A stretch of DNA of 64,000 nucleotides, from NCBI GenBank assembly GCA_030737875.1, contig CM060911.1:92214599-92278598 (forward strand), in the 5' to 3' direction. The translations under genes were made by a program, and so were the position numbers. Source of the DNA: Allium sativum (lineage: Eukaryota > Streptophyta > Magnoliopsida > Asparagales > Amaryllidaceae). Below, piece after piece: positions 62,341 to 64,000 of this stretch. Under the pieces are notes generated by a model. That model saw nothing but the letters and a program-made list of their open reading frames with translations, was not told the DNA's origin and did not search any database. Positions within the stretch are counted from its first letter, which is position 1; every line of letters begins with the position of its first letter.

Positions 62341-63139
62341 GGAATATATATATATCTATATATATATTAGAATGAAGTTGAATTCATTTTAAAGAAGTTT
62401 AAAGGTTTATATATATATAAATATAATTAAAACGAACTCGCCGCAGCGCTGCAGTTCGTAAAATAGCGATTCGAACTTCAATCGAGTATACAGAACTCAA
62501 TTGAAGTCGAAATTCTTTGAAACAAGAAACGTCAGGACCGGTTTGATAATAGTTTTCTAATGAAGGAGAAAAATCTGGATTTCGTCGTATAGATTTTGAG
62601 TTATGTCAAAATCAAATTTTCAGAAAAACAGCGCCAGAACCATTATAAAACCATAACGGTTTATTTAATTAAATTAAAGGATTTTAAGCAAATAAAAATC
62701 GAAATTTCTATTTAAAAAAATCCAGATTTGAGTTATAAAATACATGTGAACTCCAGTGGAGTAATGGGTTGATTTCTGAAACAGAAACCAGATTTTGATT
62801 TATTGAATGGAATTAACTAAATTGAATAGAAATTAGTTAAGGAGCTTTTGAATGGATATTGGGCCTTAAATAAGTGAATTCGATTTGAAAATTTATATTC
62901 GAAATAGAAAAGGAAACTAGAATTGAAATCGAAATTCGATTTGGTTATGAACGAGTTAAATATTTGTTCGAACATGTTATGTTCAACAAAGAAGTGAAAT
63001 AGGCAAAAGGCTAATTAAAGAATAATTGAGCGAAACTGAATTCAAACGATTCAAAATTTAATTAAAACGAATAGATTGAGTTGAATTGAATTAGAAACAG
63101 GTGAACAGGTGTTAAAAGGATATGGGATGGAGTATATGA

Positions 63140-63340
63140 AGATTTTAATTTGTGTGTCCGACAAAAAGGTACATGTTTAAATTCGTATATGGGTTTTATG
63201 CGCCGTATCGGCAAGCCGCTTGGCTTTTTCTTTTTCTTTTTGATTAAGAAAGATACCGGGAAGCTATTTGAAATTTCCCGATGCTCCCGATACAGGGGAG
63301 GTTATGGCGAAATTTTCCGGGAATTTAAGGAGTTAGAATA
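63140..63340 (+). other. Interior-like block inside the LTR of G
   Basis: CCGACAAAAAGGTACATGTTTA, GCAAGCCGCTTGGCTTTTTC and GGGGAGGTTATGGCGAAATTTT match, in the same order, 18990-19200 of the A' interior. In A' and A'' this lies between primer site and polypurine tract, but here the flanks on both sides are LTR-like. Confidence 0.65.
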
Positions 63341-63743
63341 TTTTTAAGAAATTTGACAATTAGAAATCTATATATCGACATATATAGAATTCGATAAGGA
63401 AACGAAATCAAAAATAGCGTAAAGGGCCAAGATTGATTATTGAAAATATTTGGTTAACAAATATTGATAGAGAAAATAGAGAAGTGATTTAATTAATGAA
63501 ATATTTAATTAAAGGGCCCAGTGATTTGTTTGATATGTTGATTGAACACTTGTTTTTATTCGATAGTTAAATCACAGACTATCGAAGTTTTGACCATCGT
63601 TGTCAATATGGAGAGACCGGTTGGATTATTATCCGAAGAACCACTCCGTAGCGGCATAAGCGTTGCGAACCAAGTATGCTGAATATATTGAAGACGGATT
63701 AAAGTGCAAGGGCTTTCTATTAAATAGAAATAGTGCCTTCGGT

Positions 63744-63764
63744 TTCGTTCAATCCCAGAACGAA
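63744..63764 (+). other. Conserved LTR hairpin, element G
   Basis: TTCGTTC, loop AATCCCA, GAACGAA: the loop has changed at two positions while all seven pairs are kept. Confidence 0.78.
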
Positions 63765-64000
63765 CGTAAATGGACGAATGTCTGACAGAGTATTTCCAAT
63801 GATCAAAAGGGTTGGTCTGTATAAGTATATATGGTTGCAACGGATTTATTCCCTTAGCATAATATCCAGAATATTTGTGCAAACTTAACTAGTGATTAAC
63901 GGATCTGACAATGTGGCATTCAAAGTGATTGTGTTATCAAGGAATGGTAAGTAATCGTAGCCTCAGGCCTCAACAACCGGGAAAGGACAAAAATCGGGCA

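Larger units (their letters stand above)
58867..64000 (+). mobile_element. Element G: 5' part of a giant LTR, running off the window
   Basis: Starts TGTAACGACCCAG within F. It has a TATA box at 59416, a GC-richer leader (about 59450-59990) with a short frame at 59540-59740, candidate donors near 59979-59990, a long AT-rich stem-loop region, a block resembling the A' interior (63140-63340), the conserved hairpin (63744) and the CAACAACCGGG region equivalent to 38415 of A'. No LTR end or primer site is reached. Confidence 0.8.

Overview
The window looks like intergenic heterochromatin from a large, repeat-rich flowering-plant genome. It is AT-rich, I see no host gene, and essentially every base can be assigned to long-terminal-repeat (LTR) retrotransposons nested in one another. 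The plant origin is inferred from Ty3/gypsy elements primed by initiator tRNA-Met (TGGTATCAGAGC primer sites), G-rich polypurine tracts of the type AAGTGGGGGAGA, and LTRs opening TGTAAYRACCC. The species cannot be named from sequence alone.

Layout, left to right (letters are mine). D (1-4704, minus): 5' LTR, primer site and the first 651 codons of a gag-pol polyprotein, the only real coding region here. D sits in the 5' LTR of A (4705-15344, plus), a non-autonomous element with LTRs of about 5 kb and a 1.7 kb non-coding internal domain. A interrupts C (15345-17114, minus), an LTR end, and C interrupts A' (17115-39549, plus). A' has LTRs of about 6.4 kb around a 1.05 kb non-coding interior. 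Its 3' LTR is split by A'' (20591-34417, plus), a complete 13.8 kb relative flanked by the 5-bp duplication TCCCT. A' ends inside the 3' LTR of B (39550-55502, minus; LTR 6.5 kb, interior 0.7 kb). B also holds a 4.3 kb solo LTR (39995-44299) flanked by ATTAT. B sits in the LTR of E (55503-57100, plus), whose interior is cut by F (57101-58866, minus). F is cut by G (58867-64000, plus), which runs off the window.

A, A', A'' and B are almost all LTR and encode no recognisable protein, so they must be mobilised in trans; D, with the same primer type and similar LTR start, represents the kind of autonomous element that could do it. Their LTRs share a layout: a short U3 with TATA-like box, a leader, a candidate splice donor, several kb packed with short inverted repeats, a candidate acceptor, and a T-rich end.

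The most interesting signals are (1) long strings of short stem-loops in the LTRs, with arms differing between families; (2) a 21-nt hairpin conserved in seven LTR copies with pair-preserving changes; (3) a tRNA-Thr-like sequence with Pol III signals inside the U3 of A; and (4) a segment normally found in the internal domain lying inside the apparent LTR of G. All element boundaries, repeats and hairpins were found by eye; no alignment, folding or database search was run.
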